64,000 nt of DNA from Marinobacter lutaoensis (GCF_001981305.1 NZ_MSCW01000006.1:186001-250000); one strand, 5' to 3'; shown: positions 46,384 through 57,303, counted from the stretch's first letter. The notes: a model not told the origin generated them from the letters alone. A program made the numbers and translations.

Positions 46384-47154
46384 TTAGAACGACTCTTCGG
46401 ACCGTTTCGTCAGCACCTCGTAGCCGTCGGCGGTCACGAGGATGGTGTGTTCCCACTGGGCGGACAGCTTGTGATCCTTGGTGACCACCGTCCAGCCGTC
46501 GGGCAGGAGCTTGGTGTGGTACTTGCCCTGGTTGATCATCGGCTCAATGGTGAAGGTCATGCCTTCTTTCAGCTCCATGCCGGTGCCCGGTTTGCCGTAG
46601 TGCATGACTTGGGGTTCCTCGTGGAATCCCTTGCCGATGCCATGGCCGCAGTAGTCCCGGACCACGGAGTAGTGGTGTTTCTCGGCATGTTTCTGGATGA
46701 CGTGGCCGATGTCGCCCAGACGGGTGCCGGGTTTGACCAGCTCGATGCCCTTATACAGGCACTCCTGGGTGATGCGGACCAGGCGTTCGGTGCCTGGCTT
46801 GGGCTTGCCGACGATCCACATCTTGCTGGTGTCACCGTGATAGCCGTCCTTGATGATGGTGACGTCGATGTTCAGGATATCGCCATCCTTCAGGATTTTC
46901 TTTTCCGAGGGAATGCCGTGGCAGATGACGTGGTTGACCGAGGTGCAGATGGATTTCGGGAAGCCCTTGTAATTCAGGGGCGCGGGAATCGCCTGCTGCA
47001 CGTTGACAATGTAGTCGTGGCAGAGGCGGTTCAGCTCCTCGGTGGAAACGCCGGGCTTGACGTGCTCGTCGATCATTTCCAGGACTTCCGCGGCCAGCCG
47101 GCCGGCCACCCGCATCTTTTCGATTTCTTCCGGTGTCTTGATCAGTGCCTGCAT
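46384..47154 (-). CDS. map: Methionine aminopeptidase type I
   Basis: A 256-residue pita-bread-fold metallopeptidase that removes initiator Met. Metal-ligand regions are visible: INVDV-like LNIDVTIIKDGYHGDTSKM, GHGIGKGFHEEPQVMHYG and FTIEPMINQG. It is divergent from rpsB, as in many gammaproteobacteria, and first in the map-glnD-dapC run. Confidence 0.97.
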   Translation of the reverse strand: MQALIKTPEEIEKMRVAGRLAAEVLEMIDEHVKPGVSTEELNRLCHDYIVNVQQAIPAPLNYKGFPKSICTSVNHVICHGIPSEKKILKDGDILNIDVTIIKDGYHGDTSKMWIVGKPKPGTERLVRITQECLYKGIELVKPGTRLGDIGHVIQKHAEKHHYSVVRDYCGHGIGKGFHEEPQVMHYGKPGTGMELKEGMTFTIEPMINQGKYHTKLLPDGWTVVTKDHKLSAQWEHTILVTADGYEVLTKRSEESF

Positions 47155-47257
47155 CGGGATTCCTGATTGGTTGGGGTCAAACGGGCATTTTAAGGGGGCG
47201 GGCAGTCCGGTACAAGGAATGGTCGGCGCAAAATAAATGGCGTCGAGGTTTGCTTTG

Positions 47258-47266
47258 TGGTATAAA
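47258..47266 (+). promoter_or_regulatory. Extended -10 promoter candidate for rpsB, with a long leader
   Basis: TGGTATAAA fits an extended -10 element about 140 bases before the rpsB start, followed by a CG-rich discriminator as is typical of stringently controlled ribosomal promoters. The -35 is weak. The leader between it and rpsB is GC-rich and can fold (GTTTCGCCATGGCGGAAC around 47329-47349). Autogenous control by S2 is known for rpsB-tsf in E. coli; that this leader does the same is inference. Confidence 0.45.
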
Positions 47267-47405
47267 CGCGCCCGCCGAGAAACAAACCGGCAAATTCACA
47301 CACGTGTCGGCACGTTGTCCCAGGGTGCCCGTTTCGCCATGGCGGAACCGGGTTGGGGCAATCGGACGCGTGGAGGACTAACCCGAAGCTGAAAGGTAAA
47401 GACTC

Positions 47406-48158
47406 ATGGCTCAGGTAAATATGCGTGACCTGCTCAAGGCAGGTGCTCACTTTGGTCACCAGACCCGTTACTGGAACCCGAAAATGGCCAAGTACATTTT
47501 CGGCGCCCGCAACAAGATCCATATCATCAACCTCGAAAAGACCGTTCCTGCCATGGAAGAAGCGCTGAAGTTCGTTCAGCAGCTGGCAGAGAACAAGAAC
47601 AAGATCCTGTTCGTGGGTACCAAGCGTGCCGCGGCCAAGATCATTAAGGAAGAGGCACTGCGTGCCGGTCAGCCGTACGTCAACCACCGCTGGCTGGGCG
47701 GTATGCTGACCAACTACAAGACCATCCGTCAGTCCATCCGTCGCTACCGTGACCTGGAAACCCAGAGCCAGGACGGTACCTTCGACAAGCTGACCAAGAA
47801 GGAAGCGCTGGAGCGTACCCGTGAGATGGAGAAACTGGAGCGCTCCATCGGCGGTATCAAGGACATGGGTGGCCTGCCGGACGCGCTGTTCGTGATCGAC
47901 GTGGACCACGAGCGGATCGCCATCAAGGAAGCCAACAAACTGGGCATCCCGGTGATTGGTGTTGTCGATACCAACAGCGATCCGGACGGCGTTGACTACG
48001 TGATTCCGGGTAACGATGACGCCATCCGCGCCATCCAGATCTACGTGAAAGCCGTTGCCGACACCTGCATCGAAGCGGCCCAGTCCGCGGGTGCCGGTGC
48101 TGACGAGTTCGTTGAGGTCAGCGAAGACGCCGAAGGCGCCGCTCCGGCCGCCGAGTGA
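47406..48158 (+). CDS. rpsB: 30S ribosomal protein S2
   Basis: A 250-residue S2. [38 protein letters not shown] and the [18 protein letters not shown] segment are textbook. The acidic Ala-rich tail ([12 protein letters not shown]) is a species-specific extension. GAAAGG precedes the start. It heads the block that continues with tsf. Confidence 0.98.
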   Translation: MAQVNMRDLLKAGAHFGHQTRYWNPKMAKYIFGARNKIHIINLEKTVPAMEEALKFVQQLAENKNKILFVGTKRAAAKIIKEEALRAGQPYVNHRWLGGMLTNYKTIRQSIRRYRDLETQSQDGTFDKLTKKEALERTREMEKLERSIGGIKDMGGLPDALFVIDVDHERIAIKEANKLGIPVIGVVDTNSDPDGVDYVIPGNDDAIRAIQIYVKAVADTCIEAAQSAGAGADEFVEVSEDAEGAAPAAE

Positions 48159-48249
48159 CGCGTTAGTTTCACGTTTGAGTTGTAAGGTGTTGCCGTCCGA
48201 GGGGCGGCAACACCTCCCCACCGAATTCGACAAGTTAAGAGGGTTGAAC

Positions 48250-49119
48250 ATGGCTGCAATTACCGCTGCAATGGTCAAGGAGCTGCGCGAGCGTACCGGT
48301 CTCGGCATGATGGAGTGCAAGAAAGCACTGGTTGAGGCTGGTGGTGACGTTGAAGCCGCAATCGAGGAGCTGCGCAAATCCTCCGGTCTGAAGGCTGCCA
48401 AGAAAGCCGGTCGGACCGCCGCCGAGGGTGTGTCCCTGATCAAGATCTCCGACGACAACACCGTGGGCATCGTTCTGGAAGTCAACTCCGAAACCGACTT
48501 CGTTGCCCGTGACGACAACTTCCTCCAGTTTGCCAACGAAGTGCTGGACGTGGCCTTTGGCCAGGGCGAGACCGACGTGGCCAAGCTGATGGAAGGCGAC
48601 CTGGAAGAGAAACGTAAGGCGCTGGTCCAGAAAATCGGCGAAAACATCACCGTGCGCCGCATCGTCAAGGTGGAAGGGCCGGTCGTGGGCGGCTACGTTC
48701 ACAGCAACAACAAGATTGCGGCTCTGGTTGCGCTGAGCGCCGGTGACGCCGAAGTGGCCCGTGACGTGGCCATGCACGTGGCTGCCGTCAACCCGCGCGT
48801 CGGCAAGCCTGAAGACATGCCGGCCGAGGTGCTGGAGAAAGAGAAGGAAATCATCAAGGCTCAGCCGGATATGGAAGGCAAGCCCGCTGAAATCGTCGAG
48901 AAGATGATGGGTGGCCGCATCAAGAAGTTCCTCAAGGAAAACAGCCTGGTCGAGCAGCCGTTCGTCAAGAACCCGGATCAGACCGTGGGCGAGCTGATCA
49001 AGGCTGCCGGTGGTGACCTGGTCGGCTTCGTTCGCCTGGAAGTGGGTGAAGGCATCGAGAAAGAGCAGGTTGATTTTGCCGCCGAGGTTGCCGCTGCGGC
49101 GGGCACCGGAAAGGCCTGA
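48250..49119 (+). CDS. tsf: Elongation factor Ts
   Basis: A 289-residue guanine-nucleotide exchange factor for EF-Tu. The N-terminal [15 protein letters not shown] segment ([20 protein letters not shown]) and the DFVARDDNF loop ([13 protein letters not shown]) are diagnostic. AGAGGGTTGAAC sets the start. Follows rpsB after 91 bases. Confidence 0.98.
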   Translation: MAAITAAMVKELRERTGLGMMECKKALVEAGGDVEAAIEELRKSSGLKAAKKAGRTAAEGVSLIKISDDNTVGIVLEVNSETDFVARDDNFLQFANEVLDVAFGQGETDVAKLMEGDLEEKRKALVQKIGENITVRRIVKVEGPVVGGYVHSNNKIAALVALSAGDAEVARDVAMHVAAVNPRVGKPEDMPAEVLEKEKEIIKAQPDMEGKPAEIVEKMMGGRIKKFLKENSLVEQPFVKNPDQTVGELIKAAGGDLVGFVRLEVGEGIEKEQVDFAAEVAAAAGTGKA

Positions 49120-49131
49120 TCCTTTGCTGTC

Positions 49132-49156
49132 GATACCCGGACGTGTTCCGGGTATC
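49132..49156 (+). terminator. Hairpin just after tsf
   Basis: GATACCCGGA and TCCGGGTATC form a 10-base perfect stem with a CGTGT loop, 13 bases beyond the tsf stop. It has no T-run, so it may be a processing or partial termination site rather than a full terminator. Confidence 0.5.
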
Positions 49157-49202
49157 TATCTGAGTCTGCCACGTTAGCTGGGGCACCCCGGCTCTCGTGG
49201 CG

Positions 49203-49252
49203 GGCTTGTATCTGAGATACCCCTTTTTCGAGGAGTATGTCAGATACAAGCC
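49203..49252 (+). promoter_or_regulatory. Long imperfect hairpin in the pyrH leader
   Basis: GGCTTGTATCTGAGATAC (49203-49220) pairs with GTATGTCAGATACAAGCC (49235-49252): 18 pairs with one mismatch around a 14-base loop. The first arm also shares GATACCC and GTATC words with the hairpin at 49132-49156, so the two could compete. It lies 45 bases before the pyrH start; attenuation or processing is possible. Confidence 0.5.
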
Positions 49253-49297
49253 TGAAAGCGGTTTACGCGGAAGCCATCAGACGAGAAGGGGATCACC

Positions 49298-50026
49298 ATG
49301 CCGACATCTTCCAAGACCCAGCCAAGATACAAGCGTGTTCTGCTCAAGCTCAGTGGTGAAGCCCTGATGGGCGACCACGATTTCGGTATCGATCCCAAGG
49401 TTCTCGACCGCATGGCGCTGGAAATCGGTGCCCTGGTGGGCATTGGCGTACAGGTGGGGCTGGTGATCGGCGGGGGTAACCTGTTCCGGGGGGCCGCTCT
49501 CAATGCCGCTGGCCTGGACCGTGTCACCGGCGACCACATGGGCATGCTGGCCACGGTCATGAACGGCCTGGCGATGCGTGATGCTCTGGAACGTTCCAAC
49601 ATCCGCACCCGGGTCATGTCCGCCATTCCCATGAGCGGCATCGTGGAACACTACGATCGTCGACGCGCGGTGCGCGACCTGAAAGAAGGCGATGTGGTCA
49701 TCTTCAGCGCCGGTACCGGCAATCCCTTCTTCACCACCGACTCCGCGGCCTGTCTCCGGGGCATTGAAATCGAGGCCGACGCGGTGCTCAAGGCCACGAA
49801 GGTGGACGGTGTTTTCTCCGCGGACCCGGAACTGGATCCGGACGCGGTCATGTACGACCGTTTGACCTACGATGAAGTTCTGGACAAGAAACTGGGCGTG
49901 ATGGACCTGACCGCCATCTGCCTGGCCCGGGATCATGGCATGCCGCTGCGGGTGTTCAATATGAACCGTCCCGGGGTGCTGACCCGGATCGTGACCGGCG
50001 AGAAAGAAGGTACACTGATCGAATAA
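49298..50026 (+). CDS. pyrH: UMP kinase
   Basis: A 242-residue hexameric amino-acid-kinase-fold enzyme making UDP from [34 protein letters not shown] and [20 protein letters not shown] are characteristic. AGAAGGGGATCACC precedes the start. Between tsf and frr as in most bacteria. Confidence 0.98.
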   Translation: MPTSSKTQPRYKRVLLKLSGEALMGDHDFGIDPKVLDRMALEIGALVGIGVQVGLVIGGGNLFRGAALNAAGLDRVTGDHMGMLATVMNGLAMRDALERSNIRTRVMSAIPMSGIVEHYDRRRAVRDLKEGDVVIFSAGTGNPFFTTDSAACLRGIEIEADAVLKATKVDGVFSADPELDPDAVMYDRLTYDEVLDKKLGVMDLTAICLARDHGMPLRVFNMNRPGVLTRIVTGEKEGTLIE

Positions 50027-50053
50027 CCCTGTTAACGAATCGAGGATGCTGAC

Positions 50054-50611
50054 GTGATCAACGACATCAAAGCAGAAGCCGAGAAGAAGATGAAAAAGAG
50101 TCTGGAGGCTCTGCACTCGGCCTTTAACAAGATCCGTACCGGCCGGGCTCACCCGGCCATTCTGGACAGCGTGATGGTCAACTACTACGGCCAGGAAACG
50201 CCGCTCAAGCAGGTGGCCAGCGTCAACGTCGAGGACAACCGGACTCTGACCGTGGCGCCCTGGGAAAAGAACCTGGTGCCGGCCATCGAAAAGGCGATCA
50301 TGGCGTCCGATCTGGGCCTGAACCCCTCCACCAGCGGTGACGTGATCCGGGTGCCCATGCCGATGCTGACCGAGGAAACCCGCCGGGAAATGGTCAAGCA
50401 GGCCAAAGCAGATGCCGAACACGGTCGGGTTTCCATCCGTAACGCCCGCCGGGACGCCAACAACATGATCAAGGAACTGCTGAAGGAAAAGGAAATCAGC
50501 GAGGACGATCAGCGTCGCGCCGAGGATGAGATCCAGAAGCTGACCGACAAGTACATCGCCGAAGTCGAAAAGATGCTGAAAGCTAAAGAAGAGGACCTGA
50601 TGGCGGTCTGA
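50054..50611 (+). CDS. frr: Ribosome recycling factor
   Basis: A 185-residue two-domain protein that splits post-termination ribosomes with [23 protein letters not shown] and [20 protein letters not shown] are signature segments; the C-terminal helix bundle includes [20 protein letters not shown]. The start codon is GTG with GAGGATGCTGAC upstream. Confidence 0.98.
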   Translation: MINDIKAEAEKKMKKSLEALHSAFNKIRTGRAHPAILDSVMVNYYGQETPLKQVASVNVEDNRTLTVAPWEKNLVPAIEKAIMASDLGLNPSTSGDVIRVPMPMLTEETRREMVKQAKADAEHGRVSIRNARRDANNMIKELLKEKEISEDDQRRAEDEIQKLTDKYIAEVEKMLKAKEEDLMAV

Positions 50612-50674
50612 GTCGCCGGGCACTGGAACGTAGCAATCGGCCCGGGGACGGCCCTGGGCCAAGCAGGGGAATAC

Positions 50675-51445
50675 ATGACGGGAACTGTAACTGCGGATAT
50701 CCCGGTGTCGGCTGACAGCCGGCCCCGGCACGTAGCCATTATCATGGACGGTAACAATCGCTGGGCCAAGGCTCGACGGTTGGGCGGGGTGGCTGGCCAC
50801 AAGGCGGGAGTCGATGCGGTACGGGCGGTGGTGGAAACCTGTGCCCCGGCAGGCGTTGAAGTGCTCACCCTGTTTGCCTTCTCCAGTGAAAACTGGCGCC
50901 GCCCCAAGGATGAGGTGTCCGCGTTGATGAAACTGTTCCTGATGGCCCTGGAACGGGAAGTCCGCAAGCTGCACCGCAACAACATCCGCCTGCGTATCAT
51001 CGGCGACCGATCCGCCTTCAGTCCGGCCCTTCAGGAGCACATGGCGAAGGCCGAGGCGCTGACCCGTGACAACACCCGCATGACCCTGGTCATTGCCGCC
51101 AACTACGGCGGGCACTGGGATATCACCCAGGCCACCCGTCGCATCGCGGCGAAGGTCCGCGATGGCGAGCTGGCACCCTCGGACATCACCGACGACCTGA
51201 TCCAGCAGCACCTGTGCATCGGCGACCTGCCGATGCCGGATCTGATGATACGCACGGCCGGCGAACAGCGGATCAGCAACTTCCTGCTCTGGCATCTGGC
51301 CTACACCGAGTTCTATTTCTCCCCGGTGTTCTGGCCGGATTTCAAAGAAGAGGAAATGCAAAAGGCGCTCCAGGCCTACGCCGGTCGGCAGCGCCGGTTT
51401 GGCCAGACCGATGACCAGATTGCCGCCAGAGCCGCACAACAATAA
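50675..51445 (+). CDS. uppS: Undecaprenyl diphosphate synthase
   Basis: A 256-residue cis-prenyltransferase that builds the C55 carrier used for peptidoglycan and O-antigen. The catalytic motif is VAIIMDGNNRWAKARRL; FAFSSENWRRP and RTAGEQRISNFLLWHLAYTE are the other conserved regions. AGCAGGGGAATAC precedes the start. It is followed at 20 bases by cdsA. Confidence 0.97.
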   Translation: MTGTVTADIPVSADSRPRHVAIIMDGNNRWAKARRLGGVAGHKAGVDAVRAVVETCAPAGVEVLTLFAFSSENWRRPKDEVSALMKLFLMALEREVRKLHRNNIRLRIIGDRSAFSPALQEHMAKAEALTRDNTRMTLVIAANYGGHWDITQATRRIAAKVRDGELAPSDITDDLIQQHLCIGDLPMPDLMIRTAGEQRISNFLLWHLAYTEFYFSPVFWPDFKEEEMQKALQAYAGRQRRFGQTDDQIAARAAQQ

Positions 51446-51465
51446 CGACGCAAAGCGATTCGACC

Positions 51466-52305
51466 GTGCTTAAGACCCGCATCATTACTGCACTGATTCT
51501 TGCCCCCATTGCCATTGGTGGCATTTTCTTCCTGCCCCCCCTGGGCTTTGCCATCTTCACCGGCGCGGTGATTACCCTGGGTGCCTGGGAATGGGCCAAC
51601 ATGGCCGGATTCCGTCACCAGAGCGGCCGGATTCTCTATGCCCTGATCACCGCGGTCATCCTGTATGGCCTGCTCAACGTGCCGGCGGTGACCGTGCTAT
51701 GGCTCGCCTTGGCCTGGTGGTGCGTTTGCCTGTGGCTGGTCCGGAGCTATCCCGCCGGTACCGCCCGCTGGGGCAGTCTGCCGGTCCGGGCGGTGATGGG
51801 CCTGCTGGTGTTGGTGCCGGCCTGGGTGGGGTTGAACCACCTGCGCACCGGCAGCTTTCAATTTGGCCAGGTGGGCAACAACCTTTGGGTGATCCTGTAC
51901 GTGCTCTGCGTGGTCTGGGTGGCGGACATCGGTGCCTACTTCGCCGGGCGCGCCTTCGGCAAGGCCAAGCTGGCGCCCCGGGTCAGCCCGGGCAAATCCT
52001 GGGCCGGGGTCTGGGGGGGACTGGCGGCGGTGGGCGCGTTTGCCGTGCTGGTCAGCCAGCTGGCCTCGGCCAGTCCCCGCGAAACGGTGCTGCTGGTGAT
52101 CGCCAGCCTGGTTACCGGTTTGGTGTCGGTGCTGGGTGACTTGCTGGAAAGCATGCTCAAACGCTTCCGGGGGATCAAGGACAGCAGCCAGCTCCTGCCC
52201 GGGCACGGTGGCATCATGGACCGGATTGACAGCCTGACCGCCGCCATTCCCGTCTTTGCCCTGATCATTACCCAGCTGGGCTGGCTCACGGCCGGGCACT
52301 GGTGA
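51466..52305 (+). CDS. cdsA: Phosphatidate cytidylyltransferase
   Basis: A 279-residue membrane enzyme making CDP-diacylglycerol. About seven or eight helices; the signature is [12 protein letters not shown] and [20 protein letters not shown] followed by [14 protein letters not shown]. The GTG start lies 20 bases after uppS, with poor ribosome-site complementarity. It overlaps the dxr start by 4 bases. Confidence 0.97.
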   Translation: MLKTRIITALILAPIAIGGIFFLPPLGFAIFTGAVITLGAWEWANMAGFRHQSGRILYALITAVILYGLLNVPAVTVLWLALAWWCVCLWLVRSYPAGTARWGSLPVRAVMGLLVLVPAWVGLNHLRTGSFQFGQVGNNLWVILYVLCVVWVADIGAYFAGRAFGKAKLAPRVSPGKSWAGVWGGLAAVGAFAVLVSQLASASPRETVLLVIASLVTGLVSVLGDLLESMLKRFRGIKDSSQLLPGHGGIMDRIDSLTAAIPVFALIITQLGWLTAGHW

Positions 52306-53492
52306 TCATGGCCCGGCGCAACGTCACCCTGTTGGGAGCCACCGGCTCCATCGGCCGCAGCACGCTGGACGTGATCCGACGGCACCCGGACCGGTTTCGG
52401 GTACACGCTCTGGCGGCAGGTACCCGGGCCCGCGAACTGGCGGCCCTGTGCCGCGAATTCCGGCCCCGGGTCGCGGTGATGGCGGACCCGTCGGCCGCGG
52501 CGCTGTTGCGGGAACTGCTGGCGGACTTGCCGGACATCCGGGTGCTGGCCGGCGATGACGGAGTGTGTGAGGTGGCCGCCGCCCCCGAGGCCTGCACCGT
52601 GGTCGCGGCCATCGTCGGCGCCGCTGGCCTGCGTCCGACCCTGGCGGCGGTGCGCGCGGGCAAGCGCGTTCTGCTGGCCAACAAGGAAGCACTGGTGATG
52701 TCCGGTCAGCTGTTTATGGATGCCGTGGCCGAGTCCGGTGCCGAGTTGCTGCCGATCGACTCGGAGCATAACGCCATTTTCCAGTGCCTACCGGCGGGCA
52801 AGACCCGGGACCCGGAGGCGGCCGGCATTACCCGTATCCTGCTGACGGCCTCAGGCGGCCCCTTCCGCGGCCACACGGCGGAACAGCTGCGTACGGTGTC
52901 TCCGGCCGAGGCCTGCGCCCACCCCAACTGGTCCATGGGTAAGAAGATTTCAGTGGATTCCGCCACCCTGATGAACAAGGGATTGGAGCTGATCGAGGCC
53001 TGCTGGCTGTTCGCCACCGATCCCTCCCGGATCGAGGTGCATGTTCACCCGGAAAGCATCATTCACTCCATGGTGGAGTACGCCGACGGTTCGGTGCTGG
53101 CGCAACTGGGCAGCCCGGACATGCGCACTCCCATCGCCAACGCGCTGGCCTGGCCCGAGCGGATCGATGCCGGGGTCGCACCTCTGGACCTGTTTGCCAT
53201 CGGGCGCTTTCACTTCGAGCGTCCGGACCTGGCACGCTTCCCCTGCCTGCGTCTGGCGGCGGAGGCCTTCGAGGCGGGTGGCACCGCACCTGCGGTGCTG
53301 AACGCCGCCAATGAGGTGGCGGTGGCCCGCTTTCTGGAAGGAGCGCTGCGTTTTTCCGATATCCCCGTTATCATAGAGCGCACCTTGACCGCCACGGATG
53401 TGGTCGATGCGGACAGTTTTGAAACCATCTTTGCCAAGGACGCCGAGGCACGTCGGCGGGCTGGGGAACAGATCCGCTTGTTGACGGTCTGA
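52302..53492 (+). CDS. dxr: 1-deoxy-D-xylulose-5-phosphate reductoisomerase
   Basis: A 396-residue NADPH enzyme of the MEP isoprenoid pathway, supplying the precursor for UppS. NADPH motif [16 protein letters not shown], catalytic loop region [27 protein letters not shown] and [11 protein letters not shown] are present. GTG at 52302 overlaps the cdsA stop; ATG at 52308 is an equal candidate start. Confidence 0.97.
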   Translation: MIMARRNVTLLGATGSIGRSTLDVIRRHPDRFRVHALAAGTRARELAALCREFRPRVAVMADPSAAALLRELLADLPDIRVLAGDDGVCEVAAAPEACTVVAAIVGAAGLRPTLAAVRAGKRVLLANKEALVMSGQLFMDAVAESGAELLPIDSEHNAIFQCLPAGKTRDPEAAGITRILLTASGGPFRGHTAEQLRTVSPAEACAHPNWSMGKKISVDSATLMNKGLELIEACWLFATDPSRIEVHVHPESIIHSMVEYADGSVLAQLGSPDMRTPIANALAWPERIDAGVAPLDLFAIGRFHFERPDLARFPCLRLAAEAFEAGGTAPAVLNAANEVAVARFLEGALRFSDIPVIIERTLTATDVVDADSFETIFAKDAEARRRAGEQIRLLTV

Positions 53493-53543
53493 ACCGCTTG
53501 GCGGGTGTGCGCCGCCAGGCATCAGTGAGTAACCGGAAACGCT

Positions 53544-54893
53544 ATGCAGATTATCGAGACCATTCTGGCCCTGGCGCTGACCTTGGGAATTCTCGTCACG
53601 CTTCACGAGTATGGCCATTTCTGGGTGGCCCGGCGTTGCGGCGTGAAGGTCCTGCGCTTTTCCGTCGGCTTCGGCAAGCCGCTCTTTTCCTGGCACGATC
53701 GCCACGGTACCGAATTTGCCGTGGCGGCGATCCCCCTGGGCGGCTACGTCAAAATGCTGGACGAGCGCGAAGGCCCAGTGCCCGAGGCGCTCCGGGACCA
53801 GGCCTTTACCTCCAAGCCGCCGGGCCAACGAATCGCCATCGCCGCGGCCGGGCCAGCGGCCAATTTCCTGTTCGCCATCGCCGCCTACTGGTTGATCAGC
53901 GTGCTCGGCGTGACCACGGTGGCGCCGGTGGTTGGCGAGGTGACCCCCGGCAGCGTCGCGGCGCAGGCCGGGCTGGAACCGGGCATGGAGATCCAGGCGG
54001 TGGACGGCCACGCGGTGCATTCCTGGCGGGATGTCAGCATGCGCCTGCTGGAGCGTGCCGGTGAGCAGGACACGATCGAGTTCCGGGTACGGAACGGCGA
54101 CATCACGGGCACCGTGTCTGGTCCCCTGGGCGGCTGGACTTTGAGCGACGACACGCCGGATCCGCTTGCCGAGTTCGGCATGGCGCCCTGGCGCCCGGAG
54201 ATCCCCCCGGTTATCGGCCAGATCACCGAGGACGGCCGTGCCGGGGCCGCCGGTCTGCGGGTCGGGGACCGGGTCGTGGCGGTGAATGGCGAGCCGATCG
54301 CCAGTTGGTATGATCTGGTCGAACATGTCCGGAGCTCGCCGGAACAGCCGCTGCGCCTGACCGTCGAACGGGGCGACGCCGAGCAGGTTCTGGTCGTCAC
54401 ACCCGCCCGCCGGACCCTGGAAAACGGCGAGGTGGTTGGCTTTGTTGGCGCGGGCGTGCAGCCGGTGACGTGGCCAGACGAGATGATTCAGAACGTTCGC
54501 TACGGCCCCCTGGCGGCCATTCCCCAGGCCATTGCAGAAACCTGGGCTGACACCCGGCTGACGCTGGTCGCCATCCAGAAAATGGTGACCGGGCTGCTGT
54601 CGCCCACCAATCTCAGTGGCCCGATCACCATCGCCCGGGTGGCGGAGGCGAGCGTGAGTTCCGGGTTGGAGGATTTCATCGGCTTTCTTGCCTACCTGAG
54701 CGTCAGTCTCGGGGTGTTGAACCTGTTGCCGGTGCCGGTTCTGGACGGTGGTCACATCCTCTACTATGCGATCGAGGCGATCCGGCGCAGGCCGTTGTCC
54801 GAACAGGCGCAGGCCATCGGCTTACGAATCGGTATGGCTTTGATTCTTACTTTAATGGTGTTTGCTCTTTACAACGACCTGATGCGGTTGTGA
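53544..54893 (+). CDS. rseP: Site-2 protease RseP
   Basis: A 449-residue intramembrane zinc protease that releases sigma-E by cleaving RseA. The zinc motif is His21-Glu22-x-x-His25 in TLHEYGHFWVARRCG; two PDZ domains lie at about 125-200 and 215-290; the third ligand is in NLLPVPVLDGGHILYYAIE. Placed before bamA, whose misfolded substrates trigger the response. Confidence 0.97.
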   Translation: MQIIETILALALTLGILVTLHEYGHFWVARRCGVKVLRFSVGFGKPLFSWHDRHGTEFAVAAIPLGGYVKMLDEREGPVPEALRDQAFTSKPPGQRIAIAAAGPAANFLFAIAAYWLISVLGVTTVAPVVGEVTPGSVAAQAGLEPGMEIQAVDGHAVHSWRDVSMRLLERAGEQDTIEFRVRNGDITGTVSGPLGGWTLSDDTPDPLAEFGMAPWRPEIPPVIGQITEDGRAGAAGLRVGDRVVAVNGEPIASWYDLVEHVRSSPEQPLRLTVERGDAEQVLVVTPARRTLENGEVVGFVGAGVQPVTWPDEMIQNVRYGPLAAIPQAIAETWADTRLTLVAIQKMVTGLLSPTNLSGPITIARVAEASVSSGLEDFIGFLAYLSVSLGVLNLLPVPVLDGGHILYYAIEAIRRRPLSEQAQAIGLRIGMALILTLMVFALYNDLMRL

Positions 54894-54935
54894 GAATTGC
54901 GGCTCCTTACGCGCATTAACCAGGCGAAATAGTTG

Positions 54936-57254
54936 ATGAGACGTTCTCTTCTAGGAGTAGCCGTGGGCCTCGCTGTTGCCTCCATGGGCATGAAGCCGGC
55001 GCTTGCGGATCAGTTTACGGTTGCGGATATTGAAGTCGAAGGGCTCCAGCGGGTTTCTGCCGGTACGGTTTTCTCCGCGTTTCCGGTGGGGATCGGTGAG
55101 CAGGTGGACGAGACCGAGCTGTCCTCCGCCATCAAGGCACTGTTCAGGACCGGGCTGTTCACCGACATCGAGGCCAGTCGCGACGGCGATGTCCTGATCC
55201 TGAGCGTGCGGGAGCGCCCATCGATCAGCTCCATCGAAATCGAAGGCAACAAAGCCATCGAAACCGACATGCTGATGGAGGCGCTGGCCGGCGCCGGACT
55301 TCAGGAGGGGCAGGTGTTCCGGCGCGCCACCCTCGAGCGTCTGGAGCTGGAAATCCTGCGCTCCTACATCGCCCAGGGCCGTTACAACGCGCGGGTCAAG
55401 GCCACCGCCGAGGAGCTGCCCCGCAACCGGGTCGCCATCCGCCTGGACATCAACGAAGGCGACGTGGCCGCCATTCAGCACATCAACATCATCGGCAACC
55501 GGGACTTCAGCGAAGAAGAGTTGCTGGACCTGTTCGAACTGGAAACCACCAGCTGGTGGAATTCCATCACCAACGCCGACAAATATGCCCGGGAGCGTCT
55601 CAGCGGCGACCTGGAGAGCCTGCGCTCCTTCTATCTGGACCGCGGCTACCTGGACTTCTCGGTGGAGTCGAGCCAAGTGTCGATTTCCCCCGACAAGCGT
55701 CAGGTGTTCATCGCCATCGCCATCAACGAGGGAGAGCAGTACACCATTTCCGACATCAAGCTCCGGGGCAACCTGGTGGTCGGCGAGGAGGAATTGCGCA
55801 AGCTGATACCGGTCAAACCCGGCGACGTCTTTTCCCGGGCTCGCATGACGGCGATTTCCGAGGCCCTGGCGTTCCGCCTGGGTAAGGAGGGGTACGCCTT
55901 CGCCAACGTCAACGCGGTGCCGGAACCGGCGGATGACCACACCGCCTCGGTGACCTTCTTCGTGGATCCCGGCAAGCGTGCCTACGTGCGCCGCGTCAAC
56001 TTCGAGGGCAACGTCTCCACCCGTGACGAGGTGCTGCGTCAGGAGATGACCCAGATGGAAGGCGGCGTGGCCTCCTCCGACCGGATCGAGTTCTCCAAGA
56101 CCCGTCTGGAGCGCCTGGGCTTTTTCAAAAGCGTGAACGTGGAGACCGTGCCGGTTCCCGGCACCGATGACCTGGTGGACGTCAACTACACCGTGGAGGA
56201 GCAGCCCACGGGCAGCCTGTCCGCGTCCATCGGCTTCTCCCAGGATTCCGGGATCATCCTTGGTGCCAGTGTTTCCGAGAACAACTTTTTCGGCTCCGGC
56301 AAGCGGGTGTCCTTCGGGGTGAATGCCAGCGACTCGGTGAAGAGCGCCAACGTGTCCTACCTCAACCCGTACTACACCGTTGACGGTGTCAGCCGGGGCT
56401 TCAGCGTGTTCGCGCGTGAGACCGACTACGAGGAGGAGGACATCTCTTCCTACCTCCTGGACGAATACGGCGGGCGCCTGACCTTCGGCTACCCGACCGA
56501 CAGCATCACCCGCCTGAGTTTCGGGCTGGGCTACACCCGGTCCAACATCAAGGCCGGCCTCTATACCGCTCAGGAAGTCCGCGAATTCATGGCGGAGGAA
56601 GGGAGCTCCTTCGACAACTACTTCCTGTTTGGTACCTGGCGTCGCAGCACCCTCAACCGCGGCGTGCTGCCGACCGACGGCTTCAGCCACTCCCTGTCTC
56701 TGGACGTGGCTGTGCCGGGCAGCGACCTGACCTTCTACAAGCTCACCCACAAGACCGATTTCTATTTCCCCATCAGCGACGACCAGCGTTGGGTCCTGCG
56801 GGCGCGTACGGAAATCGGCTATGGTGACGGTTACGGCGACCGTACCCAGATGCCGTTCTACGAGCACTTCTATTCCGGTGGCTACGGCTCCGTCCGGGGC
56901 TACGAGGCGAACTCGCTGGGCCTGCGGGCGACCAACAGCCAGTACGACCTCTCGGATCCCGACCCGTTCGGCGGCAACCTGCTGACCGAGGGCGGCCTGG
57001 AGCTGATCACACCGACGCCGTTTGCCGGCGATACCCGCTCGATGCGGACCTCTGTGTTCCTGGATGCCGGTCAGGTGTTCGATACCGAACGGGGATATGA
57101 CCCGGAGCTGGGCGAAATTCGCCTGTCGGCCGGTATTGGCTTCCAATGGATCACGGCGGTGGGTCCGCTCGCCTTCAGCCTGGCGCAGCCGCTGAACGAC
57201 AAACCGGGCGACAAAACCCAGGTGTTCCAGTTCTCTCTCGGCCAGACATTCTGA
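54936..57254 (+). CDS. bamA: Outer-membrane protein assembly factor BamA
   Basis: A 772-residue outer-membrane protein: signal peptide 1-24 (cleavage after PALA), five POTRA domains to about residue 420 and a 16-strand barrel. The conserved loop-6 motif is in YGSVRGYEANSLG; the last residue is Phe (FSLGQTF), the barrel-insertion signal. ATG at 54936 is chosen over an overlapping TTG at 54933. It is followed by skp. Confidence 0.97.
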   Translation: MRRSLLGVAVGLAVASMGMKPALADQFTVADIEVEGLQRVSAGTVFSAFPVGIGEQVDETELSSAIKALFRTGLFTDIEASRDGDVLILSVRERPSISSIEIEGNKAIETDMLMEALAGAGLQEGQVFRRATLERLELEILRSYIAQGRYNARVKATAEELPRNRVAIRLDINEGDVAAIQHINIIGNRDFSEEELLDLFELETTSWWNSITNADKYARERLSGDLESLRSFYLDRGYLDFSVESSQVSISPDKRQVFIAIAINEGEQYTISDIKLRGNLVVGEEELRKLIPVKPGDVFSRARMTAISEALAFRLGKEGYAFANVNAVPEPADDHTASVTFFVDPGKRAYVRRVNFEGNVSTRDEVLRQEMTQMEGGVASSDRIEFSKTRLERLGFFKSVNVETVPVPGTDDLVDVNYTVEEQPTGSLSASIGFSQDSGIILGASVSENNFFGSGKRVSFGVNASDSVKSANVSYLNPYYTVDGVSRGFSVFARETDYEEEDISSYLLDEYGGRLTFGYPTDSITRLSFGLGYTRSNIKAGLYTAQEVREFMAEEGSSFDNYFLFGTWRRSTLNRGVLPTDGFSHSLSLDVAVPGSDLTFYKLTHKTDFYFPISDDQRWVLRARTEIGYGDGYGDRTQMPFYEHFYSGGYGSVRGYEANSLGLRATNSQYDLSDPDPFGGNLLTEGGLELITPTPFAGDTRSMRTSVFLDAGQVFDTERGYDPELGEIRLSAGIGFQWITAVGPLAFSLAQPLNDKPGDKTQVFQFSLGQTF

Positions 57255-57303
57255 CGGCCGGGCCCACAATCATAAGGAACGGATGAAACGAAGGAGAATC
57301 CCG

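Noticed and set aside
43741..47166. A very long open frame on the plus strand opposite glnD and map
   Set aside because: It is antisense to two certain genes and reflects high third-position GC; it has no ribosome site or family similarity.
49277..51442. A 720-codon open frame opposite pyrH, frr and uppS
   Set aside because: It spans three core genes in antisense and has no recognisable domain.
54951..57269. A 770-codon open frame opposite bamA
   Set aside because: Antisense to a certain gene; the amino-acid composition is that of a reverse-complement shadow.
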